DNA of 64,000 nt, from positions 150,908-214,907 of the forward strand of contig NZ_JADOTV010000006.1 in the NCBI RefSeq assembly GCF_015767245.1, in the 5' to 3' direction. The position numbers and the translations under genes were made by a program. This document shows, one piece after another, positions 62,713 to 64,000 of the stretch. Below the pieces are notes generated by a model that was not told where the DNA came from, made no database searches, and saw nothing but the letters and a program-made list of their open reading frames with translations. The stretch is from Aureivirga sp. CE67. Its GTDB lineage: Bacteria; Bacteroidota; Bacteroidia; Flavobacteriales; Flavobacteriaceae. Position 1 is the first letter of the stretch; each line of letters opens with the position of its first letter.

Positions 62713-63583
62713 TTGACATTATTAGAACATTTATCCAGTATAAAAGATCCTCGAAGCGTTTCAGGACGTCGTATTCAATTACCAGAATTTTTAGCAATAT
62801 CGATATTGAGTTATATCTGTGGCAATATTGGTTATCGAGGAATTTCAAGGTTTGGAAAAGATAATTACCAATTATTTCAAAAGGAGTTTGAATTAAAACA
62901 TCCTATGCCAAGCCATGAAACAGTTCGTCAAATTTTTAATAGTATTGATGTTGATTCTTTTATAAATTGCTTTAATGACTGGGCTTTAAGTCTTTATCCT
63001 AAAAATAAATTTAGTTGGATCTGTGGAGATGGTAAAGCTTTAGCTTCTACGGTTGACAAATCATTGCCTAAATTTCAAAAATTTGAAGCTGTTTTAAGTT
63101 TATTTTGTCAAGAAAGTGAGTTGACTCTTTATATTGAGAAATATAGTAATGAAAAAAAGAGTGAAATTTTTGTTTTACAAGATATTTCAGAAATTTTTAA
63201 ATGTGAGAATTCTATAATAACCTTAGATGCTTTACATACTCAAAAAAAACACTAAAAAAGATTCTTGAATCCAAGATGAATTATGTGGTTCAGGTCAAAA
63301 GAAATCAACCAACATTAATTGAAAAGATGTATGAGTTAATGTTGCAACAAGCGCCTTTAAGTTATTATGAAACAGAAGAAAAGAATCATGGAAGACATGA
63401 TTATTGGTCTGTTACAGTTTATGATAGTACACTTTGTTTGAAAGCAAAAGATTGGCTTAATTCAAAAAGATATATTGAAGTAAGAAAAATCTCTAAAAAT
63501 TTAAAAACCAAAAAACTATCGGAAAATTCAAGAATTTATATTACAAATCTTTATCAAACAGATGCAGAGTTTTATCGAACCTG
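62713..63583 (+). pseudogene. ISAs1 transposase, frameshifted and 3'-truncated
   Basis: Family match (H-repeat/ISAs1 type): N-terminal DPRxxxGRRI, catalytic DGKA...LDALH, and VQVKRNQP. The frame stops at 63255 just after eight A; reading resumes one base back from 63249 (THLKKILESKMNYV-like). It is a break or slippage site. The truncation makes it non-functional whichever is true. Confidence 0.8.
63242..63249 (+). other. A8 slippery run at the transposase frame change
   Basis: Eight consecutive A lie exactly where the ISAs1 frame shifts by -1, as would occur at programmed frameshift or transcriptional slippage sites, or after a simple indel. Confidence 0.5.
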
Positions 63584-63584
63584 T

Positions 63585-64000
63585 TTAAAAATAGATTTTA
63601 TTAAAAAGTATAATTATAAAAGCAATATAATGTAAACTGGTCCAGTTTTTTTCTAGTTTTTCATATCTTATAATTATAGCTTTAAAAGCATCTAACCATG
63701 AATTAATTCTTTCGATTTTATATCTATTTTTATATAATTCTTCATCAAAAAAGTATTCATAATCAGATATTTTATTATTTTTTTTGTTAAAAGCTACATT
63801 AGCTTGAATTTCATTTTTAAAACAAAATAATCTAAAGTTTTCAGAATCAAAACCTGCATCAGCATTTAAAAAAAGATCTTTAGTTTCAATTTTAGATTTA
63901 TGTAAATCTTCTAACATATTTTTGATGTTATTTTCGATTTCAAATAGATCATTATGACATCCAGAGATAGCTTTAGACATAGAAATAGGAATTCCTTTAT
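63585..64000 (-). mobile_element. IS5-like transposase gene, 5' end beyond the window
   Basis: Minus-strand frame open to the window edge, with the stop at 63585. Residues KGIPISMSKAISGCHND precede DLFLNADAGFDSENFRLFC (catalytic DAGFDS), QANVAFNKKN, and the DDE-terminal block YKNRYKIERINSWLDAFKAIIIRYE, in which the Glu completes the DDE triad and the Tyr/Arg motif matches the IS5/IS4 group. The C-terminal part is complete, so this copy may be intact if the missing N-terminal region lies outside the window. It overlaps and cuts the ISAs1 remnant. Confidence 0.75.

Larger units (their letters stand above)
62694..63583 (+). mobile_element. ISAs1-family element, truncated
   Basis: Transposase coding from the TTG at 62713 (HLSSIKDPRSVSGRRIQLPEFLAI, ICGDGKALAST, ITLDALHTQKK) continues after a -1 shift at an A8 run (63242-63249) with MNYVVQVKRNQPTLIEKM and ISKNLKTKKLSENSRIYITNL. 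The final segment with the conserved WxIEN region is missing because the next element begins at about 63583. Terminal repeats not identified. Confidence 0.75.

Noticed and set aside
1..64000. tRNA or rRNA genes, origin or attachment site
   Set aside because: No cloverleaf-like or rRNA-like conserved stretch was seen on reading, but no covariance search could be run.

Overview
This window reads as a chromosomal segment of a member of the Flavobacteriales (Bacteroidetes). The evidence is strong A+T bias, many secreted proteins with C-terminal type IX secretion (T9SS) sorting domains of both the A and B kind, a GLPGLI-family protein, a DUF6702 protein next to an M1 peptidase, and several promoters of the Bacteroidetes form (TTTG or TTG, 17-23 bp, TAnnTTTG). 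The species cannot be named from the sequence. I saw no rRNA, tRNA or CRISPR array.

Layout. 1-5.5 kb: a Cys-rich membrane protein, a zinc alcohol dehydrogenase, a UPF0303 protein, an M1 metallopeptidase and its DUF6702 neighbour. 5.5-12.3 kb: a large secreted protein of unknown function, a T9SS-exported SGNH/PKD protein, a ceramidase-like membrane protein and two tandem APC permeases. 12.4-16.4 kb: a GLPGLI protein with a secreted VWA protein, then an ECF42-type sigma factor overlapping its YCII partner. 16.6-21.5 kb: a compact seven-gene minus-strand operon containing a PP2C phosphatase, a macro-domain-like protein of unknown function, a membrane-anchored YiiX-like cysteine peptidase and four lipoproteins or exported proteins. 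This is the best candidate for an undescribed system. 21.7-29.9 kb: mixed lipoproteins and housekeeping enzymes (GNAT, acyl-ACP thioesterase, CPBP protease, THUMP RNA methyltransferase). 30.1-38.9 kb: an M43 metalloprotease with T9SS tag, a lipoprotein metallopeptidase, a YcxB-like protein, an AraC regulator, a phosphoribosyltransferase, TauE/SafE and DMT transporters, and an orphan promoter-hairpin-terminator unit that looks like a small RNA.

39.3-49.0 kb holds two paralogous giant T9SS type-B proteins, one of 2341 aa with about 17 cysteine-containing repeats. After a NADAR protein and a GT-C/TPR membrane protein come two T9SS adhesin-like proteins (52.0-58.7 kb). They are built from 29-aa (87-bp) 'DNTDxQ' repeats, 31 copies in the first and 8 in the second, and each ends in a coiled coil and a near-identical sorting domain. 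58.9-61.3 kb carries a ThiE/TenI-like protein, ManA and a peroxiredoxin. The last 2.4 kb is an insertion-sequence pile-up: three transposase remnants abut one another and truncate a T9SS gene.

The window is mainly a secretion and surface region: seven T9SS cargo genes or fragments, with envelope lipoproteins and membrane enzymes between them. Assignments rest on motif reading only; no database search was run.
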